Shown one piece after another: positions 9,281 through 19,465 of a stretch of DNA of 64,000 bases (its first letter is position 1; each line of letters begins with the position of its first letter). The notes beneath the pieces were generated by a model. It searched no databases. It saw only the letters and a program-made list of their open reading frames with translations, and had not been told where the DNA came from. A program made the position numbers and the translations under genes. The stretch comes from Viridibacillus soli (GTDB taxonomy: Bacteria; Bacillota; Bacilli; Bacillales_A; Planococcaceae), in contig NZ_JAEOAH010000007.1 in the NCBI RefSeq assembly GCF_016612995.1, forward strand, positions 162,307-226,306, given 5' to 3'.

Positions 9281-10093
9281 TTATTTCAATTTCAGTCGGT
9301 CGATAAGGAGGTTGGCAATGCCGTCCTCGTTGTTTGTTTGTGTAATTTCATTGGCAATGTTTTTGAGCTGGCTAATGCCGTTACCCATTGCAACACCAAC
9401 GCCCGCATATTCTATCATTTCTAGATCATTGTCCTCGTCACCAAATGCAATGATACGATCTCGTGGAATTTGTAAATCCTTTGCAACATGAGATAGTCCG
9501 ACTGCTTTATTCATGCCCCGACGTACGACTTCAATTACATCCCATGGGTCTCCCCAGCGGCGATGGTCAATAAGTTCTGCTTTTGTATCAGCCAAATACT
9601 GACGGATTAGGGGGACATTTGAAGAGTTTGCTTGGATTAAAAGGCTTGTAGGATTCTCTTTTAAATAATCTTTTAAGAAACCTGTTGTTATTTTTGGTTC
9701 GCCCATGCCAAATATGTTCAAAAACTTCTCATCATGATATTGAACATAGACATCATCCATTACTTCAGCGATCAAATTTTCAATGTCATAATGGTTGATG
9801 GATTCTACAACATCTTTTACTACTGATAATTCTATTGGACTATGGAGTGTTTGCCAAGTGCTGTTTGTTGGATGATGTACGAAGGCTCCGTTAAAGTTGA
9901 CGATTGGTGTATGTAAACCTAATTCTTGATAGTATATTTTACTCGCACGATACGGTCTACCAGTAGCAATCATGACTTGATGACCTGCTTCTTTTGCTTT
10001 TAGCAAAGTACGTTTTGTTTTGTCGGAAATAACCTTTTCATCGGTCAAAAGTGTACCGTCTAAATCTAAAACAATCAAATGTGGTTGTACCAT
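9281..10093 (-). CDS. yitU: Cof-type HAD hydrolase, YitU-like
   Basis: 270 residues of the HAD IIB class. Motif I is VLDLDGTLL (nucleophile Asp about residue 11), motif II is MIATGRPY, and motif IV is AFGDEDNDLEMI near 218. In B. subtilis YitU is one of the HAD phosphatases credited with 5-amino-6-(5-phosphoribitylamino)uracil dephosphorylation in riboflavin synthesis; the substrate here is inferred from synteny. It lies 23 bases upstream of the degV gene and is probably co-transcribed with it. Confidence 0.85.
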   Translation of the reverse strand: MVQPHLIVLDLDGTLLTDEKVISDKTKRTLLKAKEAGHQVMIATGRPYRASKIYYQELGLHTPIVNFNGAFVHHPTNSTWQTLHSPIELSVVKDVVESINHYDIENLIAEVMDDVYVQYHDEKFLNIFGMGEPKITTGFLKDYLKENPTSLLIQANSSNVPLIRQYLADTKAELIDHRRWGDPWDVIEVVRRGMNKAVGLSHVAKDLQIPRDRIIAFGDEDNDLEMIEYAGVGVAMGNGISQLKNIANEITQTNNEDGIANLLIDRLKLK

Positions 10094-10215
10094 ATGAAAA
10101 AACCCCTTTCCTACTATAATAGAGTGTATCGCTAATCTTACTCGTTCGTCAAAACTTTGTCACGGTGAATAATTTTTGTTACGATAATAGAATAAACTAT
10201 CAAGGAGTGAATGCA

Positions 10216-10983
10216 GTGAAGGTTCAACAAGAACAGTGGGGTAAAATTCCGTTACTTCACATATATGATGAAGAGACAGTAACATCCGCATCACCAGTAG
10301 TCATTTTTCTCCACGGCTTTATGAGTGCAAGTGAACACAATTTGCATTATGCGTATAAACTAGTTGAAAGAGGTGTTCGCGTACTGTTACCAGATGCTAT
10401 ACTGCATGGTGAACGTGATGAAGGGCTCGATGAAGTTCAACTAAGTTTACGTTTTTGGGAAGTTATTTTGACGTCTATTGAAGAGGTTAATTTTTTACAT
10501 AAGCAATTATTAGATAAGGGTTTGCTTACTAATGGAAAAATTGGTGTTGCAGGGACGTCAATGGGCGCTATTGTGACTTTAGGTTGCTTACGTGTGTACC
10601 CATGGATTCAAACAGCGTCAGTTATGATGGGTGCACCAGGTTATGTTGAGCTTTCAAAAGTGCAAATGGCTCAGTTTGAAGCACAAGGCTTTCAAATTCC
10701 TATTTCAGATGAAGAGCTTCAGAAGATGGAGCAAACGCTTAGCTACTTTGATATGTCGAAGCACCCTGAATCTATGGCCAACCGTCCTGTCCTGTTCTGG
10801 CATGGTAAGAAAGACCATATGGTACCATTTACACCTACATATCAATTTTATGAAACGATACAAGCTGATTATGCAGATCACCCAGAGAATCTTGTTTTCA
10901 TCATTGATAAGCAAGCGGGGCATAAAGTATCACGTCCAGGAATGATTGCAGCAACCAAATGGCTTGCAGACCATTTGGCATAA
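10216..10983 (+). CDS. yitV: Alpha/beta hydrolase, YitV-like esterase
   Basis: 255 residues, the same length as I recall for B. subtilis YitV. VIFLHGFMSASEHN is the oxyanion-hole region, GTSMGAIVTLG carries the nucleophilic Ser near 115, HGKKDHMVPF holds the acidic residue, and AGHKVSRPGM the His near 238. It is a prolyl-oligopeptidase-like serine hydrolase with unknown substrate. The GTG at 10216 was chosen because AAGGAGTG (10202-10209) lies just before it; an upstream GTG at 10165 has no ribosome site. Confidence 0.87.
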   Translation: MKVQQEQWGKIPLLHIYDEETVTSASPVVIFLHGFMSASEHNLHYAYKLVERGVRVLLPDAILHGERDEGLDEVQLSLRFWEVILTSIEEVNFLHKQLLDKGLLTNGKIGVAGTSMGAIVTLGCLRVYPWIQTASVMMGAPGYVELSKVQMAQFEAQGFQIPISDEELQKMEQTLSYFDMSKHPESMANRPVLFWHGKKDHMVPFTPTYQFYETIQADYADHPENLVFIIDKQAGHKVSRPGMIAATKWLADHLA

Positions 10984-11035
10984 GGCAATTCATTTGTTAT
11001 GATGGGATAAACACTATGTAGAAAGGGGAAACATC

Positions 11036-11344
11036 ATGGATGCAGATATGAAAGAAATAATTTACGGTGCTTTAGAAAACGTAATTGATCCTGAGTTAGG
11101 TATTGATATTGTCAACTTAGGTTTAGTATATGATGTAGATTTATCTGAAGAAGGATTATGTATAGTGACAATGACATTAACCTCAATGGGGTGCCCGCTC
11201 GGTCCAGTCATTGTAGATCAAATCCGTACAGCACTATTTGAATTACCAGAAATTAAAGACGCGAATGTTAATATTGTATGGAATCCACCATGGAATAAAG
11301 ACAATATGTCACGCTATGCGAAAATAGCATTAGGCATACGCTAA
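11036..11344 (+). CDS. yitW: MIP18/DUF59 iron-sulfur assembly factor, YitW-like
   Basis: 102 residues. NVIDPELGIDIVNLGLVY is the family signature and TSMGCPLGP carries the conserved Cys near 58. DUF59 proteins help insert or repair Fe-S clusters. GAAAGGGG lies upstream of the ATG. The gene follows yitV by 52 bases and ends in a strong terminator. Confidence 0.9.
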   Translation: MDADMKEIIYGALENVIDPELGIDIVNLGLVYDVDLSEEGLCIVTMTLTSMGCPLGPVIVDQIRTALFELPEIKDANVNIVWNPPWNKDNMSRYAKIALGIR

Positions 11345-11353
11345 TAAAACAAA

Positions 11354-11395
11354 GAAAACCCGTTCTGACTGTAAAAAGTCGAACGGGTTTTTAAA
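11354..11395. terminator. Bidirectional terminator between yitW and fnr
   Basis: AAAACCCGTTC pairs with GAACGGGTTTT; a T-run follows on the + strand and a T-rich stretch on the - strand. Confidence 0.88.
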
Positions 11396-11421
11396 ATGAA
11401 AAAAGGGAATAATAGCTGATG

Positions 11422-12147
11422 CTAGTCAATTCTACAAATTTGCAGAGGACAGTTTTCACATTCACATTCATCTTTTAAAAATTGTAAATTGAGGACTGTA
11501 ATTATGCTCTTATCAAAAGTAATGATGTTATTTTTTTTCAGATCATTTAACATACGATTAATGACTTCACGGCTAGTGGCACAAAGATTTGCTAGCTCAT
11601 TATTCGTTAGAGCATAGTTAATGCTGATCGAGCCATCATCCAGAGTTTCACCATATGTGTTTGCTAATCGTATAAGGGTAGAATATAATGCACCCTTTTT
11701 ACCATGTAGTAACAAATCGCGAAGTCTAGATTGATTTTTCATATTTTGAAACTGCAACCAGCGCATACATTCAATCATCAATGATGGTTCTTGACTTAAG
11801 TAGAGTTCAAGCATATTGTTGTCGATGGCCAAAATAGTAGTCGGTTCCATTGCTGTTGCCGTTGTTGAACTATATCCTATGGAGCAAAAAATAGTACTCT
11901 CTCCAATTAGGTTATTACTTCCACAAATACGAATCGTCAGTTCATTTCCACTCTCTGTTTCCTTTGAAATCCTTACTTTACCAGACACAACGAAAAAAAC
12001 GTCATGTGTACGTTCACCTTCTAAAAAAATATGATTACCTTTTGCAATCTTGAGAAGCGTACCATGTTCTTCGAAAAGCGAATGGATTTTAGTTGGAATA
12101 GTTTTAATTGCCTCCAAATATTCACAACCTTCACCGTTTTTTCTCAT
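11422..12147 (-). CDS. fnr: Fnr, oxygen-responsive Crp/Fnr regulator with C-terminal Fe-S ligands
   Basis: 241 residues: a cyclic-nucleotide-type beta barrel, then RDLLLHGKKGALYSTL, and a helix-turn-helix with TSREVINRMLNDL near 185. The C-terminus CECENCPLQICRID keeps the cysteine cluster that binds a [4Fe-4S] centre in Bacillus-type Fnr, unlike the N-terminal cluster of enterobacterial FNR. Its expected role is activation of anaerobic respiration genes. The ATG start has no strong ribosome site, so the exact start is uncertain. It diverges from clpB across 221 bases. Confidence 0.9.
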   Translation of the reverse strand: MRKNGEGCEYLEAIKTIPTKIHSLFEEHGTLLKIAKGNHIFLEGERTHDVFFVVSGKVRISKETESGNELTIRICGSNNLIGESTIFCSIGYSSTTATAMEPTTILAIDNNMLELYLSQEPSLMIECMRWLQFQNMKNQSRLRDLLLHGKKGALYSTLIRLANTYGETLDDGSISINYALTNNELANLCATSREVINRMLNDLKKNNIITFDKSIITVLNLQFLKDECECENCPLQICRID

Positions 12148-12266
12148 TATAACATAAGGTTATTGATGAATTAGGGAATATTTGAAGTTCTGTTGTTTCG
12201 GAAAATTAAGTAAATGATGTTCATTTTAATTCTTATCAAATGTACTGTTTATATAAGTTGGAAATA

Positions 12267-12352
12267 GGTCAAAAAAGGTCAAACATATCACTTTACTTTT
12301 ATAGAAGAACAGTAATATAATGTAATTAATCGAAAGGTCAAAAAAGGTCAAA
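12267..12352 (+). promoter_or_regulatory. clpB promoter flanked by two CtsR operators
   Basis: GGTCAAAAAAGGTCAAA occurs twice, at 12267-12283 and 12336-12352. Each is a perfect match to the CtsR heptad direct repeat. Between them lie a weak -35 (about 12292-12297) and TATAAT at 12316-12321. The second operator ends right before the ribosome site of clpB, so CtsR would block both initiation and elongation. This predicts induction by heat and protein-damage stress. Confidence 0.92.
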
Positions 12353-12368
12353 CAAGGAGTGAACTCTT

Positions 12369-14510
12369 ATGCAAATGAAAATGAATAATGAAGAGCAAAA
12401 AAGTCCACTTGAACAATTTGGACGGAATTTAGTAGAAGAAGTTAAGAAAGGTAAAATGGACCCTGTTATTGGACGTGACCAAGAAATCCGTAATGTCATC
12501 CGAATTTTATCGCGTAAAACAAAAAATAACCCTGTATTAATTGGTGAACCAGGTGTTGGTAAAACAGCGATCGTTGAAGGATTGGCCCAACGTATTGTCA
12601 AAAAAGACGTACCAGAGGGATTAAAGGACCGCCAAATTTATGAACTTGATATGAGTGCATTAATTGCGGGTGCCAAATATCGCGGTGAATTTGAAGAACG
12701 TTTAAAAGGTGTATTAAAAGAAGTAAAAGAAAGTGAAGGACAAATTATTCTATTCATCGATGAAATTCATACAATCGTTGGAGCAGGTAAAACAGAAGGC
12801 GCAATGGATGCAGGGAATATGCTTAAACCAATGCTAGCTCGAGGAGAATTGCATTGTATCGGTGCGACGACTTTAGATGAATACCGTATGTATATTGAGA
12901 AAGACCCGGCGCTTGAACGTCGTTTCCAACAAGTTTTAGTTCGTGAACCGTCTGTTGAGGATACGATTTCTATTTTACGCGGTTTAAAGGAACGTTTTGA
13001 ACTGCATCATGCTGTTAAAATTCATGACCGAGCAATAGTTGCCGCAGCAGAATTATCAAATCGTTATTTAACAGAGCGTTTTATGCCAGATAAAGCAATT
13101 GATTTAATCGATGAGGCCTGTGCAATGATTCGTACAGAAATTGATTCTATGCCACAGGAGTTAGATGAAGTGACTCGTCGTACAATGCAACTTGAAATCG
13201 AAGAGCAGGCATTGATGAAAGAAAAGGATGACGCTAGTAAAAAGCGCCTCATTGCACTTCGTGAAGAATTAACAGAGCTAAAAAACTCTTCTGCCCATAT
13301 GCGGGAGCAATGGGAAGCTGAGAAAGCGTCTCTCCATGTTATTCAAGAAAAACGTGAAACGCTAGATCGTTATCGCAGAGAATTAGAAGAGGCTGAAAAT
13401 GATTATGATTTAAATAAAGCAGCTATACTACGCCACGGTAAAATTCCAGCACTAGAAAAAGAAGTAGTGGAGCTTGAACAAACTATGCACCAAGGTAATG
13501 ATCGTCTGCTTCGTGAAGACGTTACTGCAGAAGAAATTGCCTCTATTGTGTCAAGATGGACAGGTATTCCCGTAACAAAATTAGTTGAGGGTGAACGCGA
13601 AAAACTGCTCAACTTAAAAGCGACATTGCAAGAACGAGTTGTCGGCCAAGATAAAGCAGTTCAACTAGTGACGGAAGCGGTATGGAGAGCTCGTGCAGGC
13701 ATTCAAGATCCAAACAAACCTATTGGCTCATTCCTATTTTTAGGCCCGACAGGTGTTGGGAAAACTGAGTTAGCGAAAGCATTAGCAGCTCAACTATTCG
13801 ACTCTGAAGATCATTTCATTCGAATTGATATGTCTGAGTATATGGAAAAACATAGCGTATCTCGCTTAGTTGGGGCACCTCCTGGTTATATAGGTTATGA
13901 AGAGGGTGGCCAATTGACTGAGGCTGTTCGTAGAAATCCATATGCTGTTGTGTTGCTAGATGAAATTGAAAAAGCGCATCCAGATGTTGCAAATATTTTA
14001 TTGCAAATTTTAGATGATGGGCGCATTACTGATAGTCAAGGTCGCATAGTCAATTTCACAAATACAGTAGTCATTTTAACTTCTAATATCGGTTCAAGCT
14101 ATTTATTAGATATGCCTAAGAATGGTGACCATGCCGTGGAAGATTTAGTAATGGCTTCTTTAAAAGAGCATTTCAAACCCGAGTTGTTAAATCGTCTGGA
14201 TGATATCATTATGTTCCGGTCATTAACAAACGAGCACTTTTATCAAATCGCCTGGAAATATGTTCAGTTATTAAAAAGACGTGTGGCTGAGCAAGAAATT
14301 GAGTTGCAAGTTGATGAAGCGGTAATTGAGTGGGTCGTAGCGGAAGGAATTGATCCAACATTTGGTGCAAGACCTCTAAGAAGATTTGTACAACGTCATA
14401 TCGAAACGCTTGTTGCAAAAGAATTATTAAAAGGTGATGTGTTATCAGGAGAACGTTTAGTTATTTCAATGGAAGATGGACATGTCGCTATTCATAAAGA
14501 ACAAGCATAA
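12369..14510 (+). CDS. clpB: ClpB-type disaggregase lacking the N domain
   Basis: 713 residues, against about 860 for full ClpB. NBD1 starts almost at once (Walker [10 protein letters not shown] near 60, Walker [10 protein letters not shown] near 128). A long ClpB-type coiled-coil middle domain spans about 270-390. NBD2 has Walker [10 protein letters not shown] near 460 and Walker [12 protein letters not shown]. There is no Clp_N repeat domain, no ClpE zinc finger and no GF loop for ClpP docking, so protein disaggregation without ClpP is inferred. The ATG follows AAGGAG (12354-12359) by 9 bases. CtsR sites precede it. Confidence 0.88.
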   Translation: MQMKMNNEEQKSPLEQFGRNLVEEVKKGKMDPVIGRDQEIRNVIRILSRKTKNNPVLIGEPGVGKTAIVEGLAQRIVKKDVPEGLKDRQIYELDMSALIAGAKYRGEFEERLKGVLKEVKESEGQIILFIDEIHTIVGAGKTEGAMDAGNMLKPMLARGELHCIGATTLDEYRMYIEKDPALERRFQQVLVREPSVEDTISILRGLKERFELHHAVKIHDRAIVAAAELSNRYLTERFMPDKAIDLIDEACAMIRTEIDSMPQELDEVTRRTMQLEIEEQALMKEKDDASKKRLIALREELTELKNSSAHMREQWEAEKASLHVIQEKRETLDRYRRELEEAENDYDLNKAAILRHGKIPALEKEVVELEQTMHQGNDRLLREDVTAEEIASIVSRWTGIPVTKLVEGEREKLLNLKATLQERVVGQDKAVQLVTEAVWRARAGIQDPNKPIGSFLFLGPTGVGKTELAKALAAQLFDSEDHFIRIDMSEYMEKHSVSRLVGAPPGYIGYEEGGQLTEAVRRNPYAVVLLDEIEKAHPDVANILLQILDDGRITDSQGRIVNFTNTVVILTSNIGSSYLLDMPKNGDHAVEDLVMASLKEHFKPELLNRLDDIIMFRSLTNEHFYQIAWKYVQLLKRRVAEQEIELQVDEAVIEWVVAEGIDPTFGARPLRRFVQRHIETLVAKELLKGDVLSGERLVISMEDGHVAIHKEQA

Positions 14511-14518
14511 GTATATAT

Positions 14519-14557
14519 AAGTCTGAGTAGCCTTGGAAAAGGGATGCTCAGACTTTT
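14519..14557 (+). terminator. Terminator after clpB
   Basis: AAGTCTGAG and CTCAGACTT form the stem, followed by Ts. Confidence 0.85.
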
Positions 14558-14566
14558 TGTGTAAAT

Positions 14567-14597
14567 AAAAAATCCCGCCCATTGTGGACAGGATTTT
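14567..14597 (-). terminator. Terminator for the DUF2929-like gene
   Basis: AAAATCC...GGATTTT with an inner CC/GG pair; on the - strand the stem ends in six Ts. Confidence 0.65.
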
Positions 14598-14599
14598 CA

Positions 14600-14794
14600 T
14601 TATTGTTGATGACCTACTTGTTTAGGTGATTCGTTCGGAATAACTGCGCTGATAAGTATTAAGAATACAGAGAAAGCTACTGAAATCCCTAATCCAAGGT
14701 TTAGGCTAAATTCTACGTTCTGAATAGAAGCTACTACGTAGTTCAATACAGAAACTAATAATGCTGACCATATAAATAGCATAATATATTTCAT
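14600..14794 (-). CDS. DUF2929-like small membrane protein
   Basis: 64 residues with two membrane helices, about 1-23 and 32-52. The pattern MKYIMLFIWSALLVSVLNYV resembles DUF2929 proteins found next to fabH in Bacillales; function unknown. The ATG at 14794 follows AGAGGTG by 6 bases; a GTG three codons upstream overlaps that site and is less likely. It diverges from fabH. Confidence 0.65.
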   Translation of the reverse strand: MKYIMLFIWSALLVSVLNYVVASIQNVEFSLNLGLGISVAFSVFLILISAVIPNESPKQVGHQQ

Positions 14795-14909
14795 TAATTT
14801 CACCTCTAACTAACTTTTCTACCTGTTCTATCATATCATATTGCCTCATTTAAATAAAAGAATCTTTTCATTATTATGCCCCACTATTTGGCGAAAAATT
14901 GACGAAGTG

Positions 14910-14957
14910 TTGAAAAAATATAAATGTTTCGTTATAATTATTACCAGGTACTAATAA
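14910..14957 (+). promoter_or_regulatory. fabH promoter with FapR-type operator
   Basis: TTGAAA (14910-14915), a 17-base spacer and TATAAT (14933-14938) form a SigA promoter. Immediately downstream, 14938-14957 reads TTATTACCAGGTACTAATAA, close to the palindromic FapR operator core TTAGTACC-GGTACTAA. FapR represses fatty acid synthesis genes until malonyl-CoA accumulates. Confidence 0.85.
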
Positions 14958-14987
14958 TTGATAATAAAAGAAAAGAGGCGCTACGTC

Positions 14988-15926
14988 ATGAACGCTGGAA
15001 TAATAGGCTTAGGAAGATGTATGCCAAGTCGAGTTGTCACAAATGCTGACCTTGAAAAGACGATGGATACATCAGATGAATGGATTCGCACTAGAACAGG
15101 TATTGAAGAACGAAGAATTGCCACAGATGAGCATAATACATCTCATCTAGCATTTGGAGCGGCAAAAAATGCGATTGCTGATGCAGGAATTTCACCCGAT
15201 CAAATAGGCCTTATTTTAGTTGCAACCGTAACACCTGACCGCCCATTTCCAAGTATAGCGTGTATGATACAAGAGCAGTTAGGTGCGCATAATGCGGCTG
15301 CGATGGATTTATCAGCAGCATGCGCAGGTTTCATTTATGGACTAGTAACTGCGAAGCAATTTATAGATTCTAATGCATATGATTATGTATTAGTAGTAGG
15401 TGTTGAAAAGCTTTCCAAAATTACAAACTGGGAGGATCGCAATACGGCTGTGCTTTTTGGAGATGGTGCATGTGCAACTGTAATGGGAAAAGTACCAGCT
15501 GACCGCGGAATTTTATCGTTTGAGCTGGGAGCTGACGGCACAGGAGGCAAACATTTATTCCAAAATGATGAAGGATTTATTGAAATGAATGGCCGAGAAG
15601 TATTTAAGTTTGCGGTACGTCAAATGGGCGAATCTGCGTTAAATGTTATAGAAAAAGCAGGACTTACAAAAGAAGATGTTGATTTCTTAATTCCACATCA
15701 GGCGAATATTCGTATAATGGAATCTGCTAGACAAAGACTAGGTTTACCAGAGGAAAAGATGTCAACTGCTATTAAAAAGTATGGCAATACATCATCAGCC
15801 TCAATTGGTAATGCACTTATAGAAGAACTTGAAGCCGGTAAAATCCATGATGGTGATTTAATTGTACTTGTTGGATTTGGCGGAGGCCTCACATGGGGAG
15901 CCGTTACAATACGCTGGGGAAAATAA
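14988..15926 (+). CDS. fabH: Beta-ketoacyl-ACP synthase III
   Basis: 312 residues, the length of B. subtilis FabHA. It condenses acyl-CoA primers with malonyl-ACP to begin fatty acid synthesis. The triad is visible: Cys in DLSAACAGF near 112, His in IPHQANIRI near 238 and Asn in KYGNTSSAS near 268. The ATG at 14988 follows AAAGAGGCG; an upstream in-frame ATA/ATG extension has no ribosome site. It forms an operon with fabF, 28 bases downstream. Confidence 0.96.
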   Translation: MNAGIIGLGRCMPSRVVTNADLEKTMDTSDEWIRTRTGIEERRIATDEHNTSHLAFGAAKNAIADAGISPDQIGLILVATVTPDRPFPSIACMIQEQLGAHNAAAMDLSAACAGFIYGLVTAKQFIDSNAYDYVLVVGVEKLSKITNWEDRNTAVLFGDGACATVMGKVPADRGILSFELGADGTGGKHLFQNDEGFIEMNGREVFKFAVRQMGESALNVIEKAGLTKEDVDFLIPHQANIRIMESARQRLGLPEEKMSTAIKKYGNTSSASIGNALIEELEAGKIHDGDLIVLVGFGGGLTWGAVTIRWGK

Positions 15927-15954
15927 AAGGATAGGGAAGAGGGAGAAGAAAATT

Positions 15955-17193
15955 ATGACAAAACGTCGAGTAGTTGTTACAGGTATGGGTGCTGTAACAC
16001 CTTTAGGAAATGATGTAGAAACAACTTGGAATGCGATTAAAGAAGGGAAAAGCGGAGTAGGTCCATTAACACGTTTGGATGCTGAACAATTTCCGGCTAA
16101 AGTTGCTGCAGAAGTAAAGGACTTTGATATAGAAGCATATATTCCACGAAAAGAAGCGCGTAAAATGGATCGCTTTACGCATTACGCATTAGCAGCATCC
16201 ATTATGGCTGTCAAAGATGCGGCATTAGAAATAACACCTGAAGTAGGCATTCGTACAGGTGTATGGATTGGTTCTGGTATTGGTGGTATGGAAACATATG
16301 AACAGCAATTCCGCAATTTCCTTGAAAAAGGACAACGCCGTGTTAGTCCTTTTTTCGTACCAATGATGATTCCGGATATGGCTGCAGGTCAAGTATCGAT
16401 TTACTTTGGTGCGAAAGCGATTAACTCATGTTCAGTAACAGCTTGTGCATCGGGTACAAATTCAATCGGTGATGCGTTCAAAGTAATTGAACGTGGAGAT
16501 GCAGATGTTATGATTACTGGGGGAGCAGAAGCACCGATTACGAATATGGCGGTTGCAGGATTTTGCTCAAACACAGCACTTACATTAAACCAAGATCCTC
16601 AAACCGCTTCACGTCCATTCGATGCGAATCGCGATGGTTTCGTTATTGGTGAAGGATCGGGTATTGTTATTTTAGAAGAGTATGAACATGCAGTGAAACG
16701 CGGTGCGAAAATTTACGGTGAAGTTGTAGGTTACGGTTCAACTGGAGATGCGCATCATATTACAGCGCCAGCACCTGAAGGTGAAGGTGCAGCACGCGCA
16801 ATGCAGCAAGCTATTAATGACGCTGGCGTTGATGCAACAGAAATTGGTTATATTAATGCGCATGGTACGAGCACACTGTACAATGATTTATTCGAAACAA
16901 AGGCAGTAAAGACAGTATTTGGGGAGCATGCTTATAAATTAGCGATGAGCTCAACAAAATCGATGACAGGTCACTTACTTGGAGCAGCTGGTGGGATTGA
17001 AGCAATCTTCTCCGTACTTGCACTCAAAGAGGGGATTTTACCACCAACGATGAATCTAGACACGCCAGATTCTGACTGTGATTTAGATTATGTTGCAAAC
17101 GGCGCAAGAGAAAAAGCTATCACTTATGCGTTGAGTAACTCACTAGGCTTTGGTGGACATAATGCATCAATACTATTTAAAAAATACGAATAA
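15955..17193 (+). CDS. fabF: Beta-ketoacyl-ACP synthase II
   Basis: 412 residues. It elongates acyl-ACP chains. The catalytic Cys is in VTACASGTN near 163, with His residues in NAHGTSTL near 303 and [11 protein letters not shown] near 340. The ATG at 15955 is preceded by AGAGGGAGAAG; the longer frame overlapping fabH was rejected. Membrane fluidity and branched-chain composition depend on this pair. Confidence 0.97.
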   Translation: MTKRRVVVTGMGAVTPLGNDVETTWNAIKEGKSGVGPLTRLDAEQFPAKVAAEVKDFDIEAYIPRKEARKMDRFTHYALAASIMAVKDAALEITPEVGIRTGVWIGSGIGGMETYEQQFRNFLEKGQRRVSPFFVPMMIPDMAAGQVSIYFGAKAINSCSVTACASGTNSIGDAFKVIERGDADVMITGGAEAPITNMAVAGFCSNTALTLNQDPQTASRPFDANRDGFVIGEGSGIVILEEYEHAVKRGAKIYGEVVGYGSTGDAHHITAPAPEGEGAARAMQQAINDAGVDATEIGYINAHGTSTLYNDLFETKAVKTVFGEHAYKLAMSSTKSMTGHLLGAAGGIEAIFSVLALKEGILPPTMNLDTPDSDCDLDYVANGAREKAITYALSNSLGFGGHNASILFKKYE

Positions 17194-17202
17194 CTAACAT
17201 TT

Positions 17203-17235
17203 GACCACGGGAATAAAAATCCTGTGGTTTTTTTG
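17203..17235 (+). terminator. Terminator after fabF
   Basis: ACCACGGGA pairs with TCCTGTGGT, followed by seven Ts. Confidence 0.85.
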
Positions 17236-17326
17236 CATATATAAACAAATTTATTCGCATAATGCTCTGTCGTACTAGAGTGTAATGGAGTCTATTATAA
17301 TGGAAGGAAATCCATTATTTTCACAT

Positions 17327-17364
17327 AAAAATGCCCCCGTTAGTTATAACGGGGGCATTTTATC
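17327..17364. terminator. Strong GC hairpin ahead of a small membrane ORF
   Basis: AAAATGCCCCCGTTA and TAACGGGGGCATTTT form a perfect 15-bp stem with a 4-base loop. TATAAT at 17296-17301 lies just upstream. It may be an attenuator for the small gene at 17401 or a back-up terminator for fabF. Confidence 0.75.
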
Positions 17365-17400
17365 ATATAGTAATAAAAACTAGAAAAGGATTTATGCAAA

Positions 17401-18825
<1,425 letters not shown>

Positions 18826-18837
18826 ATGCTTTCAGTG

Positions 18838-18867
18838 ATTATAATATAGCGGAAAGCCAAAAATCAA
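18838..18867 (-). promoter_or_regulatory. trpS promoter
   Basis: TTGATT (18867-18862), an 18-base spacer and TATAAT (18843-18838) on the - strand, just upstream of the T-box. Confidence 0.65.
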
Positions 18868-18875
18868 GTAACGGT

Positions 18876-19220
18876 CTACAAATAATAAATAACAAGGGCA
18901 ATGACCATCAACATAATGGTAGCTCCACCAATTTGTAAAATACCTGTATAGGGCATTGAAACAATTTCAGATGGGGCTCTCATACTTTTAACATCCTCTA
19001 ATCTAGACGTCCTAACAAAAACCTTACGCATACTAACCGTGAAAATATCAAAAAAGCCTGAGGATAAAATATATGCTGCTAGGCCGAAAAAAAGCACAAT
19101 AGCTCCTACAATAAATGAAACATTAATGTAATCTATTAATTTCATCACTTTATAATTGAAAAGCATTATGATTACGATTAAAAATTGTAGTGTTATGAAG
19201 ATAATTCCCTTCTTTTTCAA
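18876..19220 (-). CDS. DUF3899-like membrane protein
   Basis: 114 residues with three helices, about 4-22, 32-52 and 92-113. The stretch YILSSGFFDIFTVSMRKVF resembles the DUF3899 family of small Bacillales membrane proteins of unknown role. The start is TTG at 19220, preceded by GGGGGGAT. It ends just upstream of the trpS promoter. Confidence 0.6.
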   Translation of the reverse strand: MKKKGIIFITLQFLIVIIMLFNYKVMKLIDYINVSFIVGAIVLFFGLAAYILSSGFFDIFTVSMRKVFVRTSRLEDVKSMRAPSEIVSMPYTGILQIGGATIMLMVIALVIYYL

Positions 19221-19465
19221 TCAAATCCCCCCGGTTCTTTATTCATTTTAGATGAATAAAGATAAAAAATCAAAAATATCCAACGTCATTTAAAATTCGG
19301 AATATTAAAATTTTTATAGGTTAAATACTGTTATTATTGAATTCTTATAATAGATATATATCAAAATAAGACATATATATCAAATAACTACTGTACAACG
19401 TTTCGAAATTATGTATAATTAGCAATGTAATGATTTTTCAGAATATTCAAGGGGGTTACATGCAC

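Noticed and set aside
12369..14510. Calling this gene ClpE or ClpC
   Set aside because: It lacks the ClpE zinc finger, the ClpC N domain and the ClpP loop, and has a long ClpB-type middle domain.
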